Program-made: the position numbers and the translations under genes
Notes under the pieces: generated by a model
What the model was told of the DNA's origin: nothing
The model's input: the letters and a program-made list of their open reading frames with translations, nothing else
Databases searched by the model: none
Source: Epiperipatus broadwayi
Lineage: Eukaryota > Onychophora > Udeonychophora > Euonychophora > Peripatidae
Direction: 5' to 3'
Assembly: GCA_028023455.1 (NCBI GenBank)
Contig: JAQFVV010006200.1
Location: 7,862,521-7,926,520, forward strand
Length of the DNA stretch: 64,000 nt
Shown here: positions 36,396 through 46,955 of the stretch, in pieces
How positions within the stretch are numbered: the stretch's first letter is position 1
How the letters are laid out: each line of letters opens with the position of its first letter

Positions 36396-38289
36396 TATAT
36401 ATATTAATAATAATAATGACATATAAACAAATGACCCGAGTGAGAGTATTTACATACTGTATTTCCAAAATGGCATCACAGTTCTGATGTCTATTTCAAA
36501 CTATAAACCAATAGTATGTCCTTATTCCAGAGAAGATATAATATATTCATGAGAACTTTTAAATTCAAAGTACATTTTGTCTATTCCGATATTTTATGTA
36601 TATATCCAAATTATTCTTGGAAATAATAATTATTTGGTTTACCTTACACACATATGTACTAGTTTATATTCATAATGATATGAAGAGATATTTTTCCATG
36701 AACAAATATTATTTCAAAATATTATGAATGAATAGATGCTAGCCTTACCTAGGACAATATGATGGAAAATTAAATTGATTCATATCTTAGAAAAAACTGA
36801 TCAATTGATCTAATAACATTGCATAGACAGGTAGATATAATTCTTGTACACCTTCTGACATTTGTATTCCATCTTTAAAATACAGATAATATTTTTGTTA
36901 AAGAAAACAAATATTTTGATGAATCTTATAACATAATGAAGTAATTTTGATGATTTTTCCTTTTATGATAAATTTGTCATTTTCCCATAAAATTTCTTGA
37001 TGTGCTACCCAATTCATGGGCAGTTAAAGTGTTCTTATCCCTGCATTTTGTTCTGACAACTATATACTTTAAAAGAAATAAAAATAAAATCATATAAAAA
37101 AATTTATACATACTTCTGTTTAAAGCCAAAACAAGAGAAAGAGAAAGAGTTCAAACTATTCAGTTCTATTTATAAGATTTTTTTCATTGATATCAGTGTA
37201 ACTATAGCAATCCTCCATATGCACTCTTTAAGTAATTCCTGGCAGCATCTGTCTAATAAAAATTTGTATTGTACAACAAATAAAAATAAATATTTTAGAA
37301 TTATTATGTACAACAAAAATTTACATTTCACAATGCTAATACTATTTTTCATTCCAACAACAATTAAACAATCTACATCACATTTTCAATATATTACAAT
37401 GGAAATATATATTTGTAAGCAAATATACAAATAAAATAATATAATATAATATACAAATAAAAGGACAAATATTTTTTAAATATTAAACATTTACTTGTAT
37501 TGTTTATAATTTACTATTGTGAATGCAGTAATGAAAATGAAACATATAACAAAAAATAATAATTTTATCCAAACTATATGCTTTATTATTACATTAGTTT
37601 TCTTTTTAAAATAAATAAAGTCAATTTACAATCTTACAATACAATTAATAATACACAATTTTATATTAATATTATTGTTGTCATAGCAACACAGTCCAAT
37701 GTTTCATAAGTTAATATATTTATCATCCAAAAATCAAACAAGAAAGATAAAAAAAAAAATTAGGACTGACATTTTACCACAAACTGAAACTCATCTCAAA
37801 TTTCAATAGGCACAATAACCATGATAGCTCTTTTAATTGCCTTTATTTTACAAGTGAAAGGTAGCACTTATTTATATCAGCATTTATATATATATACTGA
37901 AATTGTCATATATTTTCTTAAACAAATCTAACATTGTTATATTACACATGTTCTATATTTCTGATCCAGTGTGGTTCATAGGTTCATAGACAGTAAAAGA
38001 GTTTTAAATAAAAAAAAATTTGTTTCTATGGAAAAGTTTTTACCATTTTTTCAATATTCTCCCTATGGTTTTATAACTTTTTTCTTGTATTTTTTTATAA
38101 TATATTTTGTAGGCATTATTATCAAAGTTTACTCTGAGATTTCTGTGAGATTTTTTTTTAATAACTTTTTTTGTTATCTATATAATAATTGCAACAAAAA
38201 TTGTAAAATTTCTGATATATGAGCCAAGACAGCATTTTTCAATATTTATTTTTATGTTACTTATAATACACCAATTTTCAAAATAATTT
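36396..38289. other. unassigned AT-rich DNA
   Basis: No recognised feature. ORFs at 37,170-37,434 overlap on opposite strands and lack a signature; 37,971-38,222 is Phe/Ile/Tyr-rich low-complexity translation. Confidence 0.35.
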
Positions 38290-39425
38290 AAATCATCTTG
38301 TACTTTAAACATGTCAAATGGATCACTTATTATCTAAACATTTTGTTATCATCATCATGTGATAAAATTTCTGAGTGCTCAACATTTTGATCTATATCTG
38401 ATGTTAAAATGTTAAATAACAATGGTGTCTCTTGAGGTATTCCTTGATTGATATTTATTAATGTAGTAGATTCATTATTGAGATGAATATTAAACTTATG
38501 ATCTTTTAGTTACTTTTATATGTATTTTCAATTTTATCAATTTGTTTATTAATAAGTTAGAGAAACTAAATCTAATGCAGATGACAAATCTAGATATAGA
38601 TATAATTTTTTCCCCAAGATTCAAGTTATGTGATCTTGAATTATTACATGATTAGTAATAACTGACCTTTTGGGTACAAAACTATGCTGAGTTTTTAATA
38701 TAATCTTATTAATAACATTTTTTTTATTTTTGAATAAAAACAATTTTCAAAAACTTTTTTAAAAAAATTGGTAAAACCGATATTGTTCTAGTTTTTTTTT
38801 TTTCATATGTTGAAGTGTTGACCAGGAAGTGAACCCAAGCCCGCTGCCTGGAAGGCAGCTATGCTAACCACTAGGTCACCAATGCTTGACTATTGTTTTA
38901 GTTTTGGATCACTTTTCATACAATTCTAGTTATTTTTAAATCCCTAAATTTCCTTATTTAATGATGCCTGCAATAATTTTTGTATTAAAGAAGCTATCAA
39001 TTCATGGCATCCATTCAGAATAAATACTGGAGTTTTATACAAATTAAACTTTTTTATTTCTAACTTTTTTATTGTTCTTTCAATATTTTGCTGACATATT
39101 TTCTATTGAAAAGAATATATTTTTTGAGGAATAATTAGAATCTGTTTGAATACACTCATTAATTGTTCCATTTATTTTGTCTCACTAGTGTAATATTTTT
39201 CAAAATGTTAATCAAATTCCTTTAAAGTTATACCATTGTAATTAGATGTCAAGTTATGTTATTATGTGTTACATATGATTTAGACTGTGATTTCAAATCC
39301 ATTTTCAAATTTTTAATATAATTTTCATAATCCCGTATATTTTATAGCTTTCCTTAGATTTATTATATTACTATAATATGTTATGTTTTTAATGCATTTT
39401 TATAATGATATTCTTTTCTCTTTAT
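38290..39425 (-). mobile_element. LINE-A reverse transcriptase (Jockey/CR1-like), degenerate
   Basis: On the minus strand, separate frames give in order: FEKYYTSETK (linker); PVFILNGCHELIASLIQKLL (before motif 1); QHSFVPKRSVITNHVIIQD; YLDLSSALDLVSL (motif A region); NIHLNNESTTLININQGIPQ; LLFNILTSDIDQ; and EILSHDDDNKMF, where the catalytic ADD is mutated. This is the normal order of a non-LTR reverse transcriptase. Stops and frameshifts show it is old. A tRNA-Gly SINE is inserted at 38,796-38,890. Its endonuclease is probably represented by the fragments at 41,437-41,567 and 45,811-46,108. Confidence 0.75.
38796..38890 (-). mobile_element. tRNA-Gly retropseudogene / SINE nested in LINE-A
   Basis: On the minus strand GCATTGGTGACCTAGTGGTT, AGCATAGCTGCCTTCCAGGC and GGGTTCACTTCC closely follow a tRNA-Gly(TCC), with anticodon TCC in a paired GCTGCC/GGCAGC arm. 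The acceptor stem no longer pairs fully. A roughly 13-base A tail (T run at 38,792-38,804) follows. The direct repeat TATTGTTYTAGTTTT flanks it at 38,781-38,795 and 38,891-38,905 with one difference. A functional tRNA gene is unlikely given the tail and the duplication. Confidence 0.88.
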
Positions 39426-39429
39426 ACGA

Positions 39430-39512
39430 AGGCTATGAGTATGAGGCACGGTTCCTCGAAAACGTTCAGCCAAATTTATTACTAACTATATTTTTTCTCT
39501 AATAATTTACAA
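39430..39512 (+). repeat. arm fragment of the 28,224-28,742 foldback family
   Basis: GGCTATGAGTATGAGGCACG, CCTCGAAAACGTTCAGCC and the following ATTTATTACTAACTATATTT-like sequence align with the right arm at about 28,640-28,710. A short hairpin (GAGG/CCTC inside GGCT/AGCC) is kept in both. Only one arm is present. Confidence 0.6.
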
Positions 39513-39717
39513 TTAAGTATTTTCATTATTACAAATAAGGAGAAATTAAAACCACATTTTTTATAATAAATATAAGTTTTGCAGTAAATCATATAAATGT
39601 TTTGTATGAATAGTGTTTGATAGATTCTGATTTATAATATTGTAAATGATCAAAAAGTTTTCAGTGCCAGTATTTATATCACTAATATTATTACTATGGA
39701 TAAATATTGTACATATT

Positions 39718-39818
39718 ATAAAGATAAATATAAAAAATGATAATCCACGCCAACTGATAAGTGATGATTCAGTATTAAATTCATTTTGGGGGTCATTTGC
39801 CTTTTGTTGTATCTTTAT
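39718..39818 (+). ncRNA. decayed hammerhead ribozyme (copy 3)
   Basis: Same layout as the copies at 9,527 and 20,715. Inner stem I is CCAA/TTGG (39,750-39,753 with 39,786-39,789). Outer stem AAATGAT (39,735-39,741) pairs with GTCATTT (39,792-39,798), and ATAAAGATA (39,718-39,726) pairs with TATCTTTAT (39,810-39,818). The core reads CTGATAA instead of CTGATGA, and GAAA has become TAAA, so two essential G residues are lost and helix II is disrupted. It is predicted to be inactive. Confidence 0.65.
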
Positions 39819-40108
39819 TCATATGATTTGAAAAAGAATGTGTGGCAGTGAGATTGTTTAATATATCTCTAATATTATTTTAGAATTTCCAATCATAATT
39901 TTTAAAACTTTCATATATTATATCATACTTATTTTTTCTAAAATCTTTTTGCTGACTGCATGATTTATTTTTCACAATATTTTCAATGGTGGATGATATT
40001 TATCTATAGGTAACATTATGATGATAATTTACATCCTCCTTTATAATTAACCAATATCTTATTTAGATGATTTTAATTATATTACTTTGTTTTGCCTTGA
40101 GAATATGA

Positions 40109-41415
40109 TATTAAAAAACCAAAGTCACAAAATATATGGGTACTGAACTGAGTTCAGACCTATATGACTATACACCTGGGTCTCATTTTATGCAGATTAT
40201 TTTAATGCGATTCATGTTTCTTCTTAATATCTTTTATATTTCACTATATTTATTAGATATCAAGAAATTTAAATTATTAATAACTTATTTTCACTTGAAA
40301 TACTTTTCCCCCCAAAAAATATAACGTTATATTAGCAGCTAATGTGAATATGGCCGGAAGCAGTATTTAGATTTTTAGCTTCTATATAAATAACCTATTT
40401 ATACTAATGAGTAAATAATAATAATAGATTTATACTTACATATAAAATATCGCAATAAATATTCAAAAAATCTAAACTTTTAAAATGTACTTTGTTATAT
40501 ATAACAGAAATAAATAATCTTTTAGATTTTTTAAATAAAAAACGAAGATTTTATAAACTGAAAATAATCTTTCTAATGATAATGTATCTTTTTGTTTTGA
40601 TTGCGATTTCATTTTTTTAATATAGAAACAGAAAACCATTAACACAGCATAAGACAAAAGTGGCACTAGTTGTACATCACATCATGAATAAAAATAAAGT
40701 GGCTAACAGGTTTTTCTGAGCATAATTGCTGAGAGATTTTTGACTTTGTTTAAGGAGAAGCTACAATACATCACATCGAGTGTGATTTCTTACCAGTTTA
40801 CAAACGAACGCTAGCCGTAATGATTAAAATATGTATGAAAAATGTAAAATTAAATACTGTAGTAATAAAAAAGTAAAAAAAAGTTTGTTTTGTATTAATT
40901 TTTTTCAAATATTTGAAATTTTTTATTAGTCATACTTTAATTGCTTATTTTTTTAATGTGAATTTTAAAATAATTATTCCTTGTTGCTTTGCTTTATGCG
41001 AATTCTGAAAATTACAGCACCTATCCCCCATTTTTCAAGGTAAGTCAAGTCTATTTTTGTGCAATTTTTTTTAATACGGGTTTTTTGTGGAACCTATCTA
41101 CAGCATAAAACGAGACCCAGGTGTATAAGTGTAATGAGCATCAATTGAAAATATTTTTGTGTTTTCCATTTTATTCTCATAGTTTTGTAATTAATTAGAG
41201 ATAAAAGGTGGCTGGAGGGTTGCATTAGATCCTAAGAACAAGGTGCAGTGCTCTCAGATCCAAGGTTCCTTAATGATGAAAACCACAAGCTAGAAACTAG
41301 CCTGGGGATATTGGATGAATAGGCACTAGATAGGGATTTTATGCACAAGCTTTCTGGCATCCATTGATTATTCTGGCTTGCACTGAGTGGTATTACTGTA
41401 TGGAGAGTTTTGCCT
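40109..41415. mobile_element. CAAAACTC-type foldback F3 interrupted by a MITE
   Basis: The left piece (40,109-40,172) has ACTGAACTGAGTTCAGACC and the right piece (41,124-41,415) runs from TAAGTGTAATGAGC to GGAGAGTTTTGCCT. Joined, they match the continuous sequence of F2 around 31,770-31,860. The right piece carries the typical GATTTTATGCACAAGC, CTGGGGATATTGGATGA and GAAACTAGCCTGG words. Its right end adjoins the LINE-A endonuclease fragment at 41,437. Confidence 0.75.
40173..41123. mobile_element. 951-bp non-autonomous Tc1/mariner-like element (TA target)
   Basis: Terminal inverted repeats CACCTGGGTCTCATTTTATG (40,173) and CATAAAACGAGACCCAGGTG (ending 41,123) are 21 bp with one mismatch and are flanked by TA on both sides. 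The uninterrupted target is preserved in F2 (reverse strand, near 31,795). A TA duplication with TIRs is the hallmark of the IS630/Tc1/mariner superfamily. No transposase ORF is present; 40,472-40,666 has no DDE-type signature. It includes a piece at 40,698-40,775 related to the LINE-B 3' end. Confidence 0.85.
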
Positions 41416-41436
41416 GTTTTTAAACTGCATACCTTA

Positions 41437-41567
41437 ATATTGTTTTCTAAATATACATCAGACCAATTAAAATCACCAGCAATAAAAACTTTATGATTAT
41501 ATTTAATTATTTTAAATACATAATGCTCATACACATTACTTACTAGAGAATTTTTAGGTTTAATATA
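41437..41567 (-). mobile_element. LINE-A endonuclease, middle part
   Basis: Minus-strand translation gives IKPKNSLVSNVYEHYVFK followed by KVFIAGDFNWSDVYLENN. GDFN is the conserved block of APE-type LINE endonucleases. It starts exactly at the boundary of the 41,568-45,806 element, and its reading frame continues from the fragment beyond that element. It stops at the edge of F3. Confidence 0.8.
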
Positions 41568-42289
41568 TTGTAACTTATAAAAGCATAAGCTAGTTCTGTT
41601 GTTGTTGTTTTACCAACAAAACCAAGGTTCCAGCTAAGGGTTCTAATACTCTCTCTAAGAAAATGTTATGTACCAAAAGTTCTATAAAACATGGTATATC
41701 AAAATATTTTTAATCTTCATTAAAGTAAATCTTTCTTAAATAAATCAGATGTCATAATCAAGCAAAATAATTCCTACTTTAGTAAATCAGATCTCAGGTA
41801 AAATAATTATTTTTTAAGTAAATCAAGTCTCAGGGTTCTTGCTATAATAAATGCTTTAATAAGAGTTTATTAATCTCCATCTTACATTCTTATAGCAATA
41901 ATAAATGTGATCCTGGAAATATTAATAATAATAAGATATGATCCAATCTTTGGGATGATATCTTAATACAATAAATAATTATTATTTTTAAAATTATTCA
42001 ATAAACCTATAACAAAACAATTTAGAGTATATTAAAAGTACATTCATGATAATATGAATAGGAAAGGAATTTTGTTGCTACCCATATATTATACAATAGG
42101 TTATTATACAATAGGTTCTCTTATAATCTTCAGTCAAAACAAAATAAAGCAATTTTATCCATGGATATTATTTTAACATCAACAATATAAAATTTAATAA
42201 AGTGATATTTATCATATTCTTCTTGTATTCTTATACTCTTATATCATAATAATAAAAATAGATGTGTGACTTTTGTGTATTTCTGACAT

Positions 42290-42476
42290 TGCAGATGATG
42301 ATAGGTGTCGTGCTCTCAGATTCAAAGCTCCTCATTGAAAAAAGGCACAAACTAGAAACTAGTCTGAAGATATTGGATGAGTATACACTAGATGGGGATT
42401 TTATGCACAAATCTTTCTGCATCCATTGATTACTCTGGCTTGCACTAAGTGGCACTGCTGTATGGAGAGTTTTGCC
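42290..42476 (+). mobile_element. CAAAACTC-type unit F4
   Basis: Contains GTGCTCTCAGATTCAAAGCT, AGAAACTAGTCTG, GGGGATTTTATGCACAAA and the end CTGTATGGAGAGTTTTGCCT. The left terminal repeat is missing, so it is a truncated copy. Confidence 0.75.
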
Positions 42477-42899
42477 TCTGTGTAGAAATACAAATTGAAG
42501 ATTAATAATTAAAACAATATTTATTGATACTAATAAGTATGATGAAATGCTCATAAAATTACTTCAATAAAATCATACATTATGATTAGACAGGTTTAAA
42601 ATAAAATTATAAATAATAACTGGAAGAATAAAATAAATAAATAATCTTGATATGATTTTTTATGAATTCATAAAGCTCTTACATTTTAATAATTTTACTT
42701 TCATTTGCATATATCCCTTTAGGAAATGTATTTAATATTTCTAGTAGATATGAATCTTACCTTCCTTGTGACATGATGAATTTGAAATTTTTTTTATAAA
42801 TTTTAGAGCCGCATAAATAACAAAATTTAAGTGTAAAACATTTTATCATGGTTTTAAAACACATAGGATATGAAAACTGGGCATATCAACACATCAAAA

Positions 42900-43080
42900 C
42901 TACTCTGATCTTATCAAGAGCACAAACAAAGGCATGGTCAGCATCATGCATGGCCTTCAAAATATTTCAAAAAGCAGAATAAATACATGGTTGGTATCAC
43001 ATATGACTTGACAACATTTCAGGACCAAAATAAAGACATGCTTGGTACCACACATGACTTTAACAAAATCTCACTAAGAT
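42900..43080 (+). repeat. degenerate minisatellite, three units of about 65 bp
   Basis: CAAAGGCATGGTCAGCATCA, AATACATGGTTGGTATCACA and AAGACATGCTTGGTACCACA begin three successive units, each continuing with CATGRCYTT/TGACTT and an ATTTC or ATCTC end. Non-coding. Confidence 0.55.
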
Positions 43081-44462
43081 AAACATCAAGGGATTTAAAA
43101 TAAAGGCAAAAATGAAATGATGGAATAAACTAACAATACATACTTATATAAGACTGCAATACAAGAGTGCAATAAAGAATTAGGATTCTGTCTCTAATCT
43201 TAAAATACAAGAATAAACCATCAAAAAGGGCTTGCCTAAATATAGCATTCTATGAATATCACTTAAGATGTACAAAATCTCACTGGAATGATCAAAACAA
43301 TCTGCAAAATAGATATAGTACTACTATCTCACATAATGACAATGAATAAATGATATGTAAGACTGATAAAATATAGCAATAATAGCAAAACATAGCCTAG
43401 ACATATAGATTTATGGCTAAGCAATTGAATAAGAAAAATATATATCTTTTTTTATTTATTTATTCATGGTCTAAATAATTCCATATTGGACTAATATGAC
43501 ATGCTCTAATGATATTTCCAATATCAGCAATATGCCGAGAACAACCATGAGATATATATTAAAATCATACATAAATAATACATAGGAAAAATTATAAACA
43601 TAATACATGTATAAATAAATCTTAAAAACTAAATATTATCCTCTTTTATCAATTAATAATACTTAAATCTTAATTTTCCATACCATCTGAACAACAGTTC
43701 AAATAAATAGTTCTTGGACATGCTGAAAATTTTGCAGAATATCCATATAATATTGAATATAAATATTAGAAAATAAATAACTAAAATTTGAGATATGTAG
43801 AATATTAAGCACTGACATTCCTGAAAAGACATTTAATGAATAATGAAGTATTTATTCAATAATATGATGAGAAAAGTAATTTCTCTCAAAGCAATATATA
43901 AAATAATGAAATGAATAATAATAAGTATTCTAGATATTTTAAATAATCTGTAGATAAATGATAATATTATTTTATTTGGTAATATAACTCATAGCTTCAT
44001 GTGACAAACATTAGCAAAGATCAAACATATTTCTATTTAAACAATGCAAAGTAATATAAAATTGTATTCAGCAATAAATAAGTCTTATCATGGGTGCGGT
44101 AATCCTTTTAATTAATTACACATTATAAAATAAAGAACAAATTTCAGAAGGCAAGTAATAAGTAATATTTGTATTTTCTTGACAATAAATATTTTCAAAA
44201 ACAGTAAAGCATATCTATTGAATTCAACAGTCTTTTATTAGTAATACACAAATCCAAATGAGCATCAAGTTGATTTTATATTATATTTTATCTTTAAAAA
44301 CAACTAAAATATTTAAGCATAATTATTTTATTTCTTTTACTAGAATAAAGCAAATATTTCCATATAAGTATTCTATAATACAGATACTTTTCATAGTAAA
44401 ATGCATAAAAATGATGGTTGTCTATTCATGAAATATTTTCATGGCAAGAAAATATTTAAAAC

Positions 44463-44650
44463 AGGCAAAACTCACTATACGTATTGCCACACAGATCCAA
44501 GGCTCCTCACTGACGAAAGCCACAAGCCAGAAACTAGTCAGGGGATATTGGGTGAGTAGGCACTAGATGGGGATTTTATGCAAAGCCTTTTGGCATCCAT
44601 TGATTACTCTAGCTTGTTGTGTGTGGCAATATGTATAGTGAGTTTTGCCT
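44463..44650. mobile_element. complete CAAAACTC-type MITE F5
   Basis: This is the cleanest family member. AGGCAAAACTCACTATACGT at 44,463 is repeated inverted (ACRTATAGTGAGTTTTGCCT) ending at 44,650; the TIRs are about 31 bp including TTGCCACACA / TGTGTGGCAA. The 125-bp interior has CACAAGCCAGAAACTAGTCA and GGGGATTTTATGCA. It is followed by ACAACAGTTATACACAAGCA and a GGTGGTCATGTGATGTTTA block that also adjoins F1 and F2, so this unit may be part of a larger repeat. Confidence 0.85.
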
Positions 44651-45810
44651 GTTTTAACAACAGTTATACACAAGCATAAGAAATGGTGGTCATGTGATGT
44701 TTATTGGTCAAGAAAATATTTGTAATAATTAGAATATACCATATATCCATCATTACAGACAGTGAAACAAGCATTTCATTCCCTTCAGATAACAATATAA
44801 TGCAATAATAATTTTATGAATATTATTTCAAAATATGTCATACAATTAAATAGTTATTTTCAATCAAACAATTATACATTAATAACTATTATTTCATAGT
44901 TGATTTGCCATTTATAATGTTCTACAAGCTCAGCTAAAAGTTTTAATTTGATGAATTATCAAATTAAGCTGGATGACAACATTTATAAAGAACATGAAAA
45001 TTTAGCATTTTAAAATATATTGCCTAATATTTCTTGTAGAATAAAGCATATAATTTCCTTTTAAATTATGAAAATTTATGAAAAATGTTATAAAAAAGTT
45101 CTAGTATTTAATAATAAAATTCTTACTTTCTGAAATAATTTAAGCATGTTTTAAACAAATAAATTGAAAATTAATAATAGTTTTAGCAATACAATGATAC
45201 CTTTTGTATAAATTTCTTGTTGCCATATAACACTGAGACAACATGTTGCTTCCAGAGATTACACATTATTGGAGCTTCCTATCATATAACAACTGGAAAA
45301 ATTGCTTACTAGTTAATTATTAATTTTATATAAAATTTGACTACTATCAAACTAACATTTAGAATTATACTTCTAAATAAGTTGCAAGTTAATTAATTAC
45401 GTTCCTAAAAATTAATAATACATTTTAAAAATTGACTTAAGTATTTTAAAACTTATTTGAGTGTTTATTTTATTAATAATTTAATAAGTGTGTATAACAA
45501 CTATATTAAGATATAATTATATCAACTATACAGTGTTAACGATAAGTTGTTGGCTAATCCTAACATTTATAAGATTAGATAAGCTTGCCTGCTAAATTAA
45601 AATTATTTAAATTTATCTATATAAATCTGTTTTAAACAATAATAAATTATAGTAGTAGTTAGAAATCAACCAAATAGCTTACAAAATGATCCACTATCTT
45701 TATCAGAGTAATAGCATTTGTTTAATAGAAAATAAAGTATATAAATTGTTTTTAGCTACACTATCACAAAAAGTTAACATGAAGTTTTGCAGTCAGAAGA
45801 TTACAATATA

Positions 45811-46108
45811 CAGAAGCTAAAAGTCATTTTTTATTGCTTAATTGAATTTTAACCCACATTGATTCATCTTGATAATTAATTTCTGTAACACACTTATTAG
45901 TTAATATCTTATTTATTGCTATAAGTGTTTTACCTTTCCTTCTAATTATACAATCATTTCTGTCTTGTCTATAAATATTGAATTCATCATTTATAATTTG
46001 TGAATCTTTTATTTCAGTTGTTAGAAATGTTTCCATTAGCAATATAATATCATGATTTTCCAAAACTTGCAAATAAATTTCTTTTTTTTTTGTCTTAGTC
46101 CTCAACAT
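45811..46108 (-). mobile_element. LINE-A endonuclease, N-terminal part
   Basis: A 94-residue open frame with NHDIILLMETFLTTEIKDSQ, FNIYRQDRND and DESMWVKIQLSNKK, the usual start of an APE-type endonuclease in Jockey/CR1-like LINEs. The E of METFL is the expected metal ligand. It continues as LLASVY up to 45,811, where the 4.2-kb element interrupts, and resumes at 41,567. Minus-strand frames at 46,179-46,610 (for example KNEILISIPDTHLDQNAFKN) may be more of the same element but were not recognised. Confidence 0.75.
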
Positions 46109-46955
46109 TCATTAAAAATATAGTATTGTTTTACTGTTTATATGATTTTGCCAATTCATTAAAATAAGTACGTTTTTTCTATTGTCTAATGCTATCATTC
46201 ATATGTTTTTTAATAGTCACATTGGATAATTTTCCTAAAAAGTACCTATTTACTTTCAGTGATATGAGAAGCTGTTTAAATTTTATACCAGCATTTCTAT
46301 AATATTCAGGTAAACTTAAAAAATAGGTTGAAGATATTGTATTAACCATATCAATTTTTATGTATTTAGCAGAAGTTCTTAAAGTTTTTAAAAGCATTTT
46401 GATCCAAATGAGTATCAGGAATAGATATTAAAATTTCATTTTTATTATATAATTTAAAAATATATTCTCAAAACTGATGATCATAATAATTAATATTGCT
46501 ATATATTTCATTATTATATTCATGTCTGTGTTTTTTTTAGTTACATTATATCTCTATTGTCCAAAGTGATTTTTTTGTAATTATATATATTGTAAAAATA
46601 CATGAAAACGACTACACACACTTCCATCTTAAAGACCATTATTACCACCAATCGTCAAAAACATGTTATTAATGATATACTAATAACTTTATGTAAATTT
46701 GTCATTTAAAATTATATTTTTAACTATTCTTAACAATACTGATTTATAGATAGTTAAACTTCAAAAAAGCAAGCAATTCAAAAAAATCAAAAGAAAGAAA
46801 TAATAATTAAACTTTAGTACTTGTTAATCCATTAAATTGTGATGTGTTGTTACGTGATACACTGTGACTTCTCCCTACATGGAGTCAGGAATCTCTCAGC
46901 AACTATTCTCAGAGAAACCTGTTAGCCACTTTACCTTCCCTTTCCATTCTCCACC

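Larger units (their letters stand above)
41568..45806 (+). mobile_element. 4.2-kb TTGTAAC-type TIR element inserted in LINE-A
   Basis: Begins TATA-TTGTAAC and ends GATTACAA-TATA, giving 6-bp inverted termini and a TATA duplication. Excising it rejoins LINE-A codons without a gap (ASVY from one side, IKPKNS from the other). Its termini match those of 5,035-5,834 and the left ends of the 3.5-kb repeats. The interior is AT-rich and non-coding and carries two foldbacks (42,290-42,476; 44,463-44,650) and a small minisatellite (about 42,900-43,080). No transposase was found. Confidence 0.75.

Noticed and set aside
38810-38886. Functional tRNA-Gly gene
   Set aside because: The acceptor stem is mispaired, a poly(A) tail follows, and target duplications flank it; it is a retroposed copy.
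41232-41534. 100-residue ORF as one protein
   Set aside because: It fuses LINE-A endonuclease codons with the adjacent foldback F3; only the first third is meaningful.
42231-42554. 107-residue minus ORF
   Set aside because: Most of it is the foldback unit F4 read in frame by chance; the same shadow appears in F3.
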